Positions 1 to 10,879 of a stretch of DNA of 64,000 nucleotides are shown here, piece by piece (position 1 is the first letter of the stretch; each line of letters starts with the position of its first letter). Source of the DNA: Sipunculus nudus. Lineage: Eukaryota; Annelida; Sipuncula; Golfingiida; Sipunculidae. The position numbers were made by a program, and so were the translations under genes. Below the pieces are notes generated by a model. That model made no database searches. It saw nothing but the letters and a program-made list of their open reading frames with translations, and was not told the DNA's origin. The stretch covers positions 54,791,118 through 54,855,117 of the forward strand of contig CM049317.1 of the NCBI GenBank assembly GCA_026874595.1, written 5' to 3'.

Positions 1-1719
1 TGGCCGGTGACATGATATTTGGTTTATTACTACTGTAATCTCTGAGCTGGATTATACTATTGTTTTGTGTCACTGGTATATTATAGTCACACATCTCGTT
101 CTTTGATGATACATCCTCTGGTTCAGTGCCTCGTAAATTCACATTTACAGGTATTTCGTTGTTTTTTCTTTTCATATCTGTTACTTAAAGTTTACACTTT
201 CTAACATTTGCCTGTAAAAGATGTTTCAACTGCATGGTTTACAAAATCTTGCACAGTAAAAAGGATGGATTCAGTTTCGAAAATGAAAGATAAAAAAGAG
301 AAGGTATAACTCACGGCACGGTCTTTGATGTATCTGGAGCCTTGAGTGAACTTTAAATTTTCTTTGAAATATTGACTTGAATTTTGCTTAAAGCATCTAC
401 TTGCAGCTGGAAAACTATCCGAAGGAGATCTCTTTTGCCATGAGAACCTTTTAGTTGATGCCAGTTTCTGCTTCACATGCATAAAATACATGGGTGCTAA
501 AAGCGGCCCCTCTTTTTATCACAATATATCTAGCCTTTGCTAGGAGTTAACACCAATAAAGCATCTGAGATGTTATAAGAATAACAAGATTTTGTTAAGA
601 AAAATAAATCGAGGGTCGGGTGTGAAATTTGTCTCGTATGTTATTATTTTTTTTCATTACGGATAAGTATGACAAACAAGTAAACACCCAGAGAACTATG
701 CCAATATCAATTATAAAATAATCAATTAGCATTAGGCGGTGATGATTAAGGCCCTTTAAATCCGTCCGGTATCAAAGGTAAATGTCAAAATGATATATAA
801 TTAAAATCTACAGTCTAAATATTTATTAATGCTCCGTAAATGTCATGTACTTTTTCCAGAAAAAATGAAGTTTGGATCAACTGAAATTACTTTTACCATG
901 CGAATTGGAAGATAATCCAATGATCATAAATAAAATTGTGTGATAAATCCAAGATTCATGTTAAAATCATTGGCATTGACATAAGAAGAACGGAAGATGC
1001 TACACTACTATTGAATGATCTACACCATGATGGGGAGGTTACGTTCACCTGATTAAATTTACTGGTTGTGGGACAAAATGTATGAGGTTTCAAGCTGAAA
1101 CTTTACCTTCTACCAACTTGCTGGCTTCCAGGTTAATAGGATTCTGGCACTCCTCGTCAAACTGACGTGTCACCTTTTTTTTAAGATTACACTTAGTTGC
1201 CGACTTGTCAGTGACAACTTACGTGACCAGCTGAAAGGCATTTATATGAAAATGTTGATGTAACCTTTTCTCTCTCGGAAGCAGGGGAAAAGGCCGCATT
1301 AAACAGGGTTTAAGATTCAAATTACGTTTGATTGCTGCCGATGTAAAGAAAATCTGGAAGAAATAAACATCTTTCTATTTAAAAAATCATGTATTGTTTC
1401 TGGGGTTAAACTATTCTGATGAAAGACTAGATATTTACCAAAACGAAAGGAATTTTTACGATGTAAAAAAATCTGAAAGATATAACCAATCATTCATTTC
1501 AATCATCTTAGATTGTCTATTCGGTATCAGTTGTGACATTTATTGTGCAGCACTAAAATAACAGAGCTTTAATTACCTAATTGAAGACACAAAAGCGAAT
1601 ATCAGATTTTTCTACAAAGGTTGACCATTAGGCCTTTGAAACAGCGGTGGGATTCGTAACGAGGACTTTCAGCTATGATATTATAAACACTTGACCACGT
1701 CCTACACAAAAGTGTTTTC
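1..1719. other. Non-coding left flank, no gene seen
   Basis: AT-rich sequence with frequent stops in all frames. I found no splice-bounded coding segment, tandem repeat or tRNA-like structure. It lies outside the inverted-repeat-bounded block that begins at 1720. Confidence 0.6.
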
Positions 1720-1736
1720 TACACTGTAAAAAGTGA
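1720..1736 (+). repeat. Left terminal inverted repeat
   Basis: TACACTGTAAAAAGTGA, matching the reverse complement of 5676-5692 at 16 of 17 positions. The first two bases TA may be a target-site duplication. Confidence 0.55.
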
Positions 1737-1740
1737 CGTT

Positions 1741-1912
1741 TTATAGATGTTTCAAAAACACGAAACACGTTTCATATACAAACATGATTTACATTAATGA
1801 CATGATTCAAAACATGTAACATCGGTTTTTGGTTAATTTCTGGAGACTGAAACATCATTCTCATTTATTTACATGTGTCAAACATGTGTCAAACATGTCT
1901 GATTCATGAACA
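1741..1912 (+). repeat. Left subterminal palindromic motif cluster
   Basis: Contains repeated variants of ATGTTTCAAA, AAACATG and ACATGTGTCAAACATG in both orientations. Two adjoining ACATGTGTCAA copies lie near 1873-1892. The same word family fills 5228-5675 at the other end of the block. It is sparse elsewhere in the window. Confidence 0.5.
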
Positions 1913-2123
1913 TGACGTCACATCCGCTTAACCGGCGTGAAATTTCCCCGTTTTCATATAACGGGCGCGAGTACCTTCAACTGTCACAGTGGCGACAGCG
2001 GCTGATCGGTCAGTCTTATATGCAAAATTGAATCATGGACTTTTGTGAATCAGCAAAATATCAACCGAGTCAACTATTTATGACGTCAAAGAATGAGGAG
2101 CAGGACGAAGATTTACAAGTGCA
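1905..2123 (+). promoter_or_regulatory. Candidate promoter and 5' UTR with CRE-like sites
   Basis: A full palindromic TGACGTCA, the CREB/ATF consensus, lies at about 1913-1920, and a second TGACGTCA lies near 2080. Between them is the only GC-richer stretch of the block, with CGGGCGCGAG near 1960. It lies directly upstream of the first exon of the spliced candidate gene. No clear TATA box sits at a fixed distance, so a transcription start cannot be placed. An upstream ATG at about 2035 opens a 30-codon frame that is out of frame with the main one and could act as an upstream ORF. The promoter role is inferred from motif and position. Confidence 0.3.
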
Positions 2124-4321
2124 ATGAAAAAGATATTTGGGAAAAGGCTGGATGGTGAGTTATATTGGCATTATTCCAAAGTATTGTCTTGTTTTCTTAA
2201 TACTACTTTATTCCAGTGCTGGGCTGCCCGGGGCTTATTTTTAATCTGACTCCCATTTGAAGGGGCCACAAAAACGTCAGGTTATAAATAAACCCCGAGC
2301 AGTCAAGTATTGGACTACTATAAACATAATACAATGATATCCAGGCCGCAAAATTTTGTCTGAAACCTTGGTTGCGATGGATTGGATGGTAATGGGGTGG
2401 GGGACCCCCCCCCCCCCCCGGATCTCCTTCTGAACTCTGTTGTTCCTAGATATCCATTTACTGTAAGTCTGTGCTAGTTAAATTCATGCCAGGAAAAATG
2501 TCTTTGCTATCAGTAAGGTAATCAGATTATTGCACCGGGGGGGGGGGGGGGGGAAGTTTTTAGTTTTCCCTTGGTCAGCTTATTTATTAATAAGTCTCCC
2601 CCCCCCCGGATTCTTGTTAAAACATCTTTAAGTTTCACACTGAACCTGATGTGTTTTATATGGCAGTGTTTAAAACACGCACCCTGGACCCTGACAAATA
2701 AACAATTTTCTAACATATTAGTTCTAACATATTTGTTATTCATCAAGCCATTTATACACAACACATATCCATAGCCATTAAACTAAAAGTCTTTTAGTCT
2801 AATATTTTTTTACCATGATAACATTTTTGTTACACCTATCTTTCAATAATCTGTACATGCCAAAGTTTAGTGGTTTAAATTTGATCACATGTGACTTGCC
2901 ACACTGTTTACACTTATCCATGTCATTCCCATCTTTGTTCAATTATTTCATATTGTGCATCAAATTATTTATATTGTATGCAAGTGCAAACAATTTCTAA
3001 GAAATATCATTAAAACAATCAATTTTCTGCATTGCTGTATTATTTAATTAAAAGAAATATAGACTATCCCAATCTCTGATTGGTATGCAATTTTAAATTT
3101 GCTGCATTTTTATCATTAATAAGTCTGCCTTTCCATCTTATGTCCTTCTTGAAAATGTATTAATAGGTAAATTGTAGGTCTAAATGTTGTTTCAGTTAGT
3201 ATGACTATCAAATTTGTTATTAAAGGTAACAGAGTAACCATAGAGAAAATTAATAAAAACACTTTCTTTGTATCTGGTGACCAAGGGTCCAGAGCAGAGA
3301 AAGGAAGAAGAACATGAAAATATCACTTTCAGCATCATTCGATCTGTAAGTTTTGACTTATACCTATCCACTGATAATTTAGTATTGAGGTTCAAACTGT
3401 CTGACTTTAAACATAAAAAAATATACTGTTTAAACTTATTTTACCATGGTAAAGTTAACTTTTAAACCACAGACTGGTATGTTCAAAATCCCACTTTATT
3501 ATCTTTCTTTTGTGCTGATCTCGGGATTGGACTTATATTTGTGTTGGTTTGTGTTCATAAAAACAAAAACAAAAAGAAAAACAAAAATTAGCTCATTGAA
3601 ACAGGCTAACAGCTTGATCTCAAAATATGAATTATGAACTACAACAGGTAAAGTGCATCATGCCTGAAGTTTTTGGTTTTGTTTTCCAGAAAGATGGGTA
3701 GGAGGATTTTTTAAAACGGCTGAAGGGACTGGGCCAACTGCATTGTTCATAAATGAGGATGGACAAGTTCGGTCAAGCTCGATTGTAAGAGATCAGATGA
3801 AGATACGTCTTCTTGAGGATGGAGGACCTGTGTATGGGGACCTGTTATGTACTGTTAGGGTGGTATTACATTCTAAGTATGTCCTACCCTCCTAACTAAA
3901 TGCAACATAATTTCAGTAATTTGTTTTTAATTGCAGTTTTAAGTGGGTTATTTTTTCACTTTCTGTGACATTCATAATTTCAGTTAAGACATAATTTCCA
4001 TAAACTGTATTTAATTGCAGTTTTAATTGGGTTAGTGAATCTTTTATTTTGTTATATATTTTTGCTATTTTCAAGTTAGGTTTGGTCTTCGACTGAAACA
4101 TTGTTTATAATACAGGCTTATTATTTCATGAAAAAAATCATGTAAATTGACTCATTATCTTGAATAAAAATGATAAGTTTAAATATAACATGAATTATGT
4201 TTTTATAACAGTCACTCTTTATTAATAATAATTTTTCTTGTCTTTTCATTTAAAGGATACTTCTTTTTCAATCAAACTGACCCAAAATGGGGAAGAAGTC
4301 ATGTTTCCTCTCACGTTCTAA
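2124..4321 (+). CDS. Candidate three-exon gene, unrecognised 88-residue protein
   Basis: Proposed exons are 2124-2154, 3690-3859 and 4256-4321. Exon 1 starts MKKIFGKRLD and ends GATG before a GTGAGT donor. Exon 2 follows a pyrimidine-rich TTTTCCAG acceptor and reads through WVGGFFKTAEG and MKIRLLEDGGPVYGD. Exon 3 follows TTTAAAG and ends NGEEVMFPLTF then TAA. The frame holds across both junctions. The weak point is the exon 2 donor (AGG then GTGGTA). If it is not used, the frame runs to TAA at 3893-3895 and gives 78 residues ending VLPS. A GTATGT after 3876 is a stronger-looking donor but leaves the wrong phase for exon 3. An exon-like segment near 3286-3352 cannot be inserted between exons 1 and 2 without a stop. 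No signal peptide, membrane segment or catalytic motif is visible and I do not recognise the family. The gene sits at the centre of the 1720-5692 block and could be its cargo. Confidence 0.35.
2405..2609. repeat. Clustered homopolymer C and G tracts in intron 1
   Basis: C15 at 2405-2419, G17 at 2537-2553 and a C tract near 2600. They fall inside the proposed first intron. Such tracts recur across the window in both orientations. Confidence 0.8.
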
Positions 4322-4949
4322 TTGTTTTATTAGAGACAACTTTTTTATGGTAGTTTTCTAATGTTTCTGAAGTGTGAATATTGCAGTTTTCATATACTTT
4401 GCTTGAACGACACCTCAACATTTCAGATGGAGTAAGAATGTACTTTTGATTTGTTTCATAATAAGTATTTGCTCTTTGAAAAACTACATTTTTAAATGTG
4501 GACAGTGGTTATTTCAATTCGTCTACGTACCGCAGCGTTCGTCTGTGAAAATCAGTAAAATATTAGTAATTTCTAGTATCTTTTCTTCTACCAATGATTG
4601 CTTAATCAATATATACGGTTTGGTAACTTAAAGACATATTGGATATTAACACGGCGTTGGGTGAAGATTACACAGGCTGTGTTTAGTCAAGCACAAACAA
4701 AATTTAGGATCCTTCTGGTCATTGACGGCAGTTAAAATATAACTTTGTCCAAAATCGGCATTTTAATTATGTTTCATGGAGCATATCAGATTCAAGGTCA
4801 TTGATTAATCTATTACAGTTTGAAGAAGCATACATAATTCAGGGTCGTTATTGTCATGTTTTAATTTTGATATCGGTAAAATCAATATTAAAATCAGAAA
4901 TATTAAATTGTGGGATCTATATAAAACAGAAACATGTACCATATGCTAC

Positions 4950-4955
4950 AATAAA
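4950..4955 (+). terminator. Possible polyadenylation signal
   Basis: AATAAA about 630 bases past the stop of the candidate gene and still inside the inverted-repeat-bounded block. Single hexamers are common by chance in AT-rich DNA, so support is weak. Confidence 0.15.
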
Positions 4956-5227
4956 GCCATCTCCCTGTGATATGCATTAAGCAATGTCTAGCAATTAAAC
5001 AAATCTTAACTTTTAATACATATTTCCGAAGAGGGCGTTTCGTGTTTCAAATGATCTTGACACCTTTTAAACTTAGAACAGACATTATTTCACCAATTGA
5101 GTAACATGCCTCCGGTATGTAAGGTCCTATGACGCCTCCTTGAAGCATATTCAAGGATAAAAAATGACAGTTCAACCTGTTGTAAAGTACTTGTGATTTA
5201 AATTGAAATGTATTTTTAATAACTGAA

Positions 5228-5675
5228 AACATGTTTCAAACGCTTCTCGCCAAGTTCAACTGTTAATGATGCTTCATGAAACTTGATTGAACTAAATGTA
5301 TCAATGTATTCCTCATGTTTTAAATAGAAGCATGTTTTGAGAAATTTGAAGCCTGTTTCAAAACACGTCAAAGAAATGTTTCAACTTATCACAGATGCCT
5401 CAAATAGAAACATGTTGTAGATAACTGAAACATGTTTTAAAACACGTCTCACCAAACATGTTTCGTGTAAAAATGACGTTTCAAAAAGTGGACAAAATGA
5501 TGTTTCAACTAATAAGTGATGTTTCAAGAGAAACATGTTGCAGATATATGACACATGTTTCAAAACATGTCTCAACAAGGCTCTCTGTAAAACATGCTTC
5601 ACGAAAAAGCATGTTTCAAAAAGTGGACAAAATGATGTTTCATATAGAAACATGAAACATGTCATAAACATGTTC
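5228..5675 (+). repeat. Right subterminal palindromic motif array
   Basis: About 450 bp dominated by AAACATGTTTCAAA, TTTCAAAACATGTCTCA and GATGTTTCA variants in both orientations. A longer unit (TTTCAAAAAGTGGACAAAAT then GATGTTTCA) occurs twice, near 5478 and 5616, about 137 bp apart. The array can form many nested hairpins. It mirrors the smaller array at 1741-1912 and stops just before the right inverted repeat. Confidence 0.6.
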
Positions 5676-5692
5676 TCACTTTTTAGAGTGTA
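5676..5692 (-). repeat. Right terminal inverted repeat
   Basis: Reverse complement reads TACACTCTAAAAAGTGA and pairs with 1720-1736 with one mismatch. The terminal TA may be a target duplication. Confidence 0.55.
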
Positions 5693-6300
5693 TGGGGCCT
5701 GCTGTTGCGGGAGGTGGTCGTTTGGACATCAGCTTTGGGTAATATAAAATGGCGTCCGTGAGGAATGACCTCCATAATGGCACCAAAGTGAAGCACCATG
5801 TTATCATGTTCGGATAATTTTTACCAGCGTTCGCCATTCGACTTGAATAACGTTAACCGGGTTACTGTGGAGGTTCATTATATGTTATTTATTGGCGTTT
5901 ACCATATCGTTTTCGTATTGGCCCGAGGATCAGCCTGAGGCACGTGGGTTGTAGGGATGATATGTCTGTTCGAAGGCCAAAGCGAAGGCAATTCACAACA
6001 ATCAAGTGCATATCATGTTTCATTAAACGCCGGTGCATGTTTTCAACACAATCAACCGTGTACAGCCATTCCAATTTCGCAAAGTACTCAAGTAAAACAC
6101 TCCAAAAGCGCACACGCGCCTACACGATCACACTTTCAGGGACAGATTTGTTGTCAGTGTCATTCATGGGCGTTGCGTCACAGAGCATTGTGAGTCACAC
6201 GTTCCGTGACGCTGGTCGATTTCATTCAGGGGAAAAGAGTCAACATGCACACTGAGGTCTTACGAATCCTGATGGTTGTCAATTTCATTACGTGACCGTT
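5693..6300. other. Higher-GC island with a short ATG frame
   Basis: Just outside the candidate element the composition becomes more balanced. At 5749 an ATG in AAAATGGCG context opens a 22-codon plus-strand frame starting MASVRNDLHNG and closing at TAA by 5817. It could be a short peptide, a first exon ending at a weak GTGAAG donor, or chance. Longer frames at 5944-6255 lack an ATG at their stated start and show no domain. Confidence 0.15.
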
Positions 6301-8869
6301 TAATAATGTATGATAATGATTTGCACACGAACTTTCAAAACCAATGAATGGAATTGTCATTGCCTACATGATACAAATTTGATAAACGCCACTCTATAGT
6401 ATTTTTTTGTCTTATGTTTGAACAGATAGACACAAGTATGTGTTTTATTACTTCATTAAGGACAATGATAAACTGAAACATTCACGTACACGCCGTAATG
6501 ATGCAAGATTCTACCATGTTATTAAAACATATATATCTACGTCAGTAAAGTTATATTTTGATAGTTTTCTTTTTTGTTTGGTTCTTTTCAAATTTGCCTA
6601 AGGCTTTTAGCATTACCGGTATTTGTGAAACACAGTATAGTCCTGAATACGCACATGAATTAAGGAGAATTATTACCTGGAAATCGTCTGCGCTCTCCCT
6701 AACTATGGTTTAAAATAGCAAATATCTACTAACCTTGAAAGTAAAATGGACATGACTTTGAGGATATTTACCAGTGTCTTTTGTTTTGTAAATCATGAAG
6801 TGGAATTCAAATAACAGACGACAAACATAACACTAAAAATGGAAAGCAAATATTTCTAATTTTAGATAACCCGACCATAAACCATTGAAAATTGCGAGTT
6901 CTGAGTGGATAATACTTTCCCTATGATAAAAAATCAATTGTTTGCTAAAAGTTGCTATCATAAACCACTTTGCATAATCCAATCAATACGAGAAGATATT
7001 CTTTGATACCTCTCCGAGGTGAAACATTGATATTTATTTTATTTTGCTCGAAAAAAGTTTATACCATGTTTATGTGAAATGAGACGCCAGGTGTTCCTCG
7101 GCCATGCAGGCAGTGGTGGCTTTATTTAATGGCGCATCACGGTGTTTATTTTATTTGTTTATGATGCTATTTGGAATTAAATCCTATAAATAGCATGGTT
7201 TCCGCTTACTCTTATTTATCCTATATTTGTTATGAAAATAAGTGCCACCTATATTTACCTATATTTTTTTTTCAGTATACAGACCAAAGTCTTCGGTAGT
7301 TTCCTATACTTTCGTTTCCTATACGATATAATTCATAATACTGAATAATTGTAGTTGTATAAGCCTATTTTTTTTAAAACGTGTAGCTCTATTGCAGAAC
7401 TGGACATTTAAATGTTGTAGTCATACAAGTAAATTCATCTAAATCAACTAAACAGACCTTTACATGTTTCTTGAAGAACACGTCGTCATGTTAGTTAACC
7501 ATGAAAACACGATTGTGCGGTGAAAACTCCTGTATTTTTCTTGTATTTTTGACTGAAAATTCCTTTAAACTCCTATGTTTTGTCTCAGGCCCTCCTATAA
7601 AATATTTCTATATTTCTACATGAGCGTTGTGGGAGCCCTTTATATTTTATAACTAGGGGGAATATTTTATATGGAGAAACGCCTGTATCTGAAATAGATA
7701 TATTACATTAATGAAGTTATATATCTTTTTGTTAAATCATGTAAGATTCAATGTTCAGCTGGAAGTTTCATGACATGGGAAAGCCAAGCTGAAAACAACA
7801 TGAGAAAAGATAAAAATGATAAAACTAAGCATGTAATAAAAGCATGAAAATAAGGCAATCAATAATATTAAACTATCTGTTTGAGATACATATCTATTCG
7901 ACCAGTTTATCAGACTGACCAGTATTATCAACTGTAATATAATCAATTGTAAGTACCAGATAAAAGAAAGGAAATTATATAAAATACTGAATTTAAGTAC
8001 CACGGCCATAGTGATAGGTGTTAGGTCATCGTCCTGAAAAGGAAAATACACGTGACCCCATTTTAGTAAATTTTAGAATGAATATGATGCATTACGTCCT
8101 CTAAATATCTGAGTCTGAATAACAAAAACACAAGATGATATGAAAAAGATAACATTTCCAAAACATCACAGACAATATAAAATAGAAATAGACCTTTAAA
8201 ATCCTGTAGACTCCATTTATGTTTTTTTTAATGTTTTTGCGTTCGCTGCGGGTTTATGTTTTCAGATTTTCTTGGTTTCTTTGTTGTTTTACTTTACATA
8301 TTTACACGACACTGGCGAAGTTAGAAAAGTGGTGTCAATAGTTTATGATTACAGGAGAATATATGAAGTTTGTTGTGTAACCAAACTGTTTGCATAAATA
8401 ATAATAATTAAAAAGTACATATTAAGGACATTCAGAAACGCCCAACTTTTGTCAATATGCAAGATATGCTTTAGGGGAGGGTTAAGGGGTTAGTGCCCCT
8501 GCCTCCGTTACGACCTAAAATCCTGGGAAATACAAATATAGCGCATAATTAAAAAAACTAGAGCCCAATTAACATCATTATGCTTTCTTAAACTACCCGA
8601 GGTTGCACTATTAAAGTCTAATTTTATTCAAAAGAGTTTCTTAATCTGTTTCTTCACCTGACCTGTCCACCCTTGTTTTTCATCTTTATATTGCCTCAGA
8701 AGCGTATAACATGGATAGAAGCGCAGTGACAGGACAGGCACGTATTTAGGGGCAAATTCCGTGCAATCCGTGAGTATAACTATATCTCCCAGTGTATCTG
8801 CGCCTCTGAAATCATTTTAATCGCTCCCAGAAAAAAGCATGAGTCCATCAGCGTCTCCTACCTTGTCTC
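6301..8869. other. Gene-free AT-rich stretch
   Basis: No exon-like frame, tRNA-like structure or tandem array was found. Frames are short and rich in Ile, Phe, Lys and Asn codons, as expected from composition. Confidence 0.5.
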
Positions 8870-8903
8870 CTACTTCACGAGTGCCAGGTTATTTACGTCT
8901 CAG

Positions 8904-8913
8904 GTCACGTGAC
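8904..8913. promoter_or_regulatory. Palindromic E-box GTCACGTGAC
   Basis: A perfect 10-bp palindrome identical to the extended E-box bound by USF and TFE/MITF factors (the CLEAR-type site). The neighbourhood is somewhat GC-richer. No adjacent coding exon is visible, so function is only a possibility. Confidence 0.25.
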
Positions 8914-9477
8914 ACAAACTGGAGAAACGGGAAAAACGTGAACGAAATTTCACGGAGAGGGTAAATCTTGCAAGTAATGAACAAGATTAAGAAAGTATTT
9001 GTCATTTTGTTTTGTTTTAGGGACGGAGGACCTTTTGCCCACCTCGCATTTTTCTCCGAAATTAAACCATCAATCAGTTTATAGTTTCATATTTTCTTCA
9101 ATTATCTTGTCAGATATCATATTGAGACAGTTAAGGATATTGCATCTGTTAATTGCCTCATTCAATCATTCTTAATGTTAGCCAGTTATGTCAAATGTTG
9201 CAATCAAATTATAAATAATTTTGTGTAGAAAAATATATACATCAGATCTTAATATTTGGTGGGAGTGAAAACTAATATGATTTTTTTTTATAAGTATAGG
9301 TCCATAGCCTCTTGGTGGCACTGTTTGTTGGATGAAGATGAAGGTATTCATATGATCAGGATGATATGTTATTATTACCTACTGGATTTCAGGTTTTATA
9401 TGCACGGGGTTAGTCCCCGTTAATCCAGCAGTCATAACCTGTCGTTAAGACATTAGAACAGTTCTCTAAGGTTAAAT

Positions 9478-9580
9478 AATGAGATTTATTATTACGCCAT
9501 TGAGACACTGGCGGGGCTCGAACCAAGCACCTTCGGCTTCGAAGTCCAACGCCTTAAACACTAGGCTACGTCCTACCCAA
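9478..9580 (-). mobile_element. tRNA-derived SINE head, minus strand
   Basis: Read on the minus strand, an A-box-like TAGCCTAGTGTTTAAGG (9552-9568) is followed about 30 bases later by a B box GGTTCGAGCCC (9514-9524). The spacing is that of an internal Pol III promoter. It does not fold into a clean tRNA cloverleaf with a recognisable anticodon arm, so a SINE is more likely than a tRNA gene. Confidence 0.55.
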
Positions 9581-9635
9581 ACATTATGATGTTCTGTGTA
9601 AAGGCTTTTGATGTGTTTGTCAAAATAGGAGAGGG

Positions 9636-9692
9636 TGTGTGTGTGTGTGTGTGTGTGTGCCGGGGGGTGGGGTGTGTATGGGGGGGGGGGGG
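9636..9692 (+). repeat. (TG)n followed by G tract
   Basis: About 12 TG repeats, then GC-rich linker and a G12 run. Simple sequence. Confidence 0.9.
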
Positions 9693-9785
9693 AGGTTATA
9701 GCCTCGAGCCCATTTTCAGCGGATCCCATTGGGGAAACGGGGATATATTTCGGACAGATACTCCTTAGAATTGTTCCCTCCTATA

Positions 9786-10040
9786 TTTAAAATATAGACC
9801 GTACGCAGTCCGTTTGTTTTGTCTATCTTCACGTATTTATAACATGTGGGGGCACGCCAAAATAATCCAAACATATTCAACAAGGACATCTGGTGGCAAA
9901 TCAGACGTAAAATAGTTTTTCAAAGTGGGTTTTGCAACTTGTGGCCTTACATATGACATAAGCCTCATACCACATTAGGTTGCAAGGTTTTTCTGTGTTA
10001 GCATGGGCTCATATGCCATGTTGACTTGACATTATGGATA
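9786..10040 (+). mobile_element. Dispersed repeat family 1, copy 1
   Basis: Carries the family core TTTATAACATGTGGGGGC at about 9837, followed by GCCAAAATAATCCAAACA, AACAAGGACATCTGG and GCAACTTGTGGCC. The same ordered blocks recur at 13690, 33290 and 50695 on this strand and at 59190 and 63290 on the other. No coding capacity. Type (MITE or retroelement fragment) unknown. Confidence 0.65.
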
Positions 10041-10419
10041 AACAATAAGTCATAGAAGGGTTATTAAAACTTTTCTGAACAAGAATTACACACACTTTTT
10101 AGTATACACGCAGATATCACATGAAGTCTACAGAAATGGTAGTGAATAGCTGGTTTAAAAAAACATAAGAAAAAATCATTATCAGAATTAACTACATTGC
10201 AAGTTTGTTTTTGTACTTTATACGAACGTGGGCTGGATTAGATCTTTGTTACTATGTATAAATATTTTCCCATAAGACCGTCTGTGTTGACCTATAGGGT
10301 ACACGGCAAGTTGTTATAAATGATCAGATCACTGGAGACATAAAACGATTGGGCTGAAACCCTATTGCTTGTAGACATCCAGTGAAAGGCTGGTTCTTTT
10401 TATCAACACAACAGTTCAG

Positions 10420-10745
10420 GAAGTCGCGGCGCCTTGTGCTACACAAACAGACCCCACAGCGTCCGGATCCTTCCGCGACACAATAGAGTGCCAAATAGCC
10501 TTATTATTTCCAAGATCCGTATAGCGAGGGAATGTCCCATGAAAAGAGAAATTACCAAGGCGCCATTTGTAAGACTGACAGTGCACAAAAGAAAACCAAA
10601 CCCTCTTCTAATTGGTCGAGATACTGATTTACATAGTCTGCAAAAAACTAAACCTCAGGGGTTCGCTGGCCGATGTTTACTTAACTTAGATCAGTTGATT
10701 TTTTTTTCAAACAGCTTAACTTGGTGCCCTCAGACTTATATGTGT
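10420..10745. other. Single-copy-looking island, possible regulatory element
   Basis: Balanced composition with GCGGCGCC and GGCGCCATTTG motifs. A plus-strand frame open from 10434 starts at TTG, runs into the following TA repeat and has no recognisable domain, so I do not call it coding. Confidence 0.2.
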
Positions 10746-10762
10746 GAAAACTCTTTACACAG

Positions 10763-10766
<4 letters not shown>

Positions 10767-10819
<53 letters not shown>
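10767..10819 (+). repeat. Compound (TA)n(TG)n microsatellite
   Basis: About 15 TA units followed directly by about 11 TG units. Confidence 0.95.
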
Positions 10820-10879
10820 ATATAAACTGCTGATCATATATTTCTTAGGAATAAATGTAATTAAATTAAGATTATAGGA

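Larger units (their letters stand above)
1720..5692 (+). mobile_element. Candidate TIR-bounded DNA element of about 4 kb with subterminal palindromic arrays
   Basis: The block starts with TACACTGTAAAAAGTGA and ends with the inverse of TACACTCTAAAAAGTGA, a 17-bp terminal inverted repeat with one mismatch over 3,973 bp. If the outermost TA on each side is the target duplication, the element proper starts CACTGTAAAAAGTGA. Inside both ends are clusters of ACATGTTTCAAA-type motifs in both orientations, about 160 bp on the left and 450 bp on the right. Such subterminal arrays commonly bind transposases in large DNA transposons. No DDE transposase, reverse transcriptase or helicase is visible, so it is either non-autonomous or of unknown type. 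Its only coding candidate is a small spliced frame in the centre. The TIR, arrays and spacing are seen directly; the mobile nature is inferred. An alternative is a host gene flanked by inverted dispersed repeats. Confidence 0.5.

Noticed and set aside
3270-3352. Extra exon between exons 1 and 2 of the candidate gene
   Set aside because: It has a good GTAAGT donor, but every frame combination with exons 1 and 2 meets a stop codon.
5944-6255. 103-codon frame in a GC-richer island
   Set aside because: Starts at GTG and overlaps open frames in two other registers; no recognisable motif. Possibly promoter-like DNA instead.
10434-10877. 147-codon open frame
   Set aside because: Begins at TTG, ends in a TA/TG microsatellite, and shows no domain or splice support.
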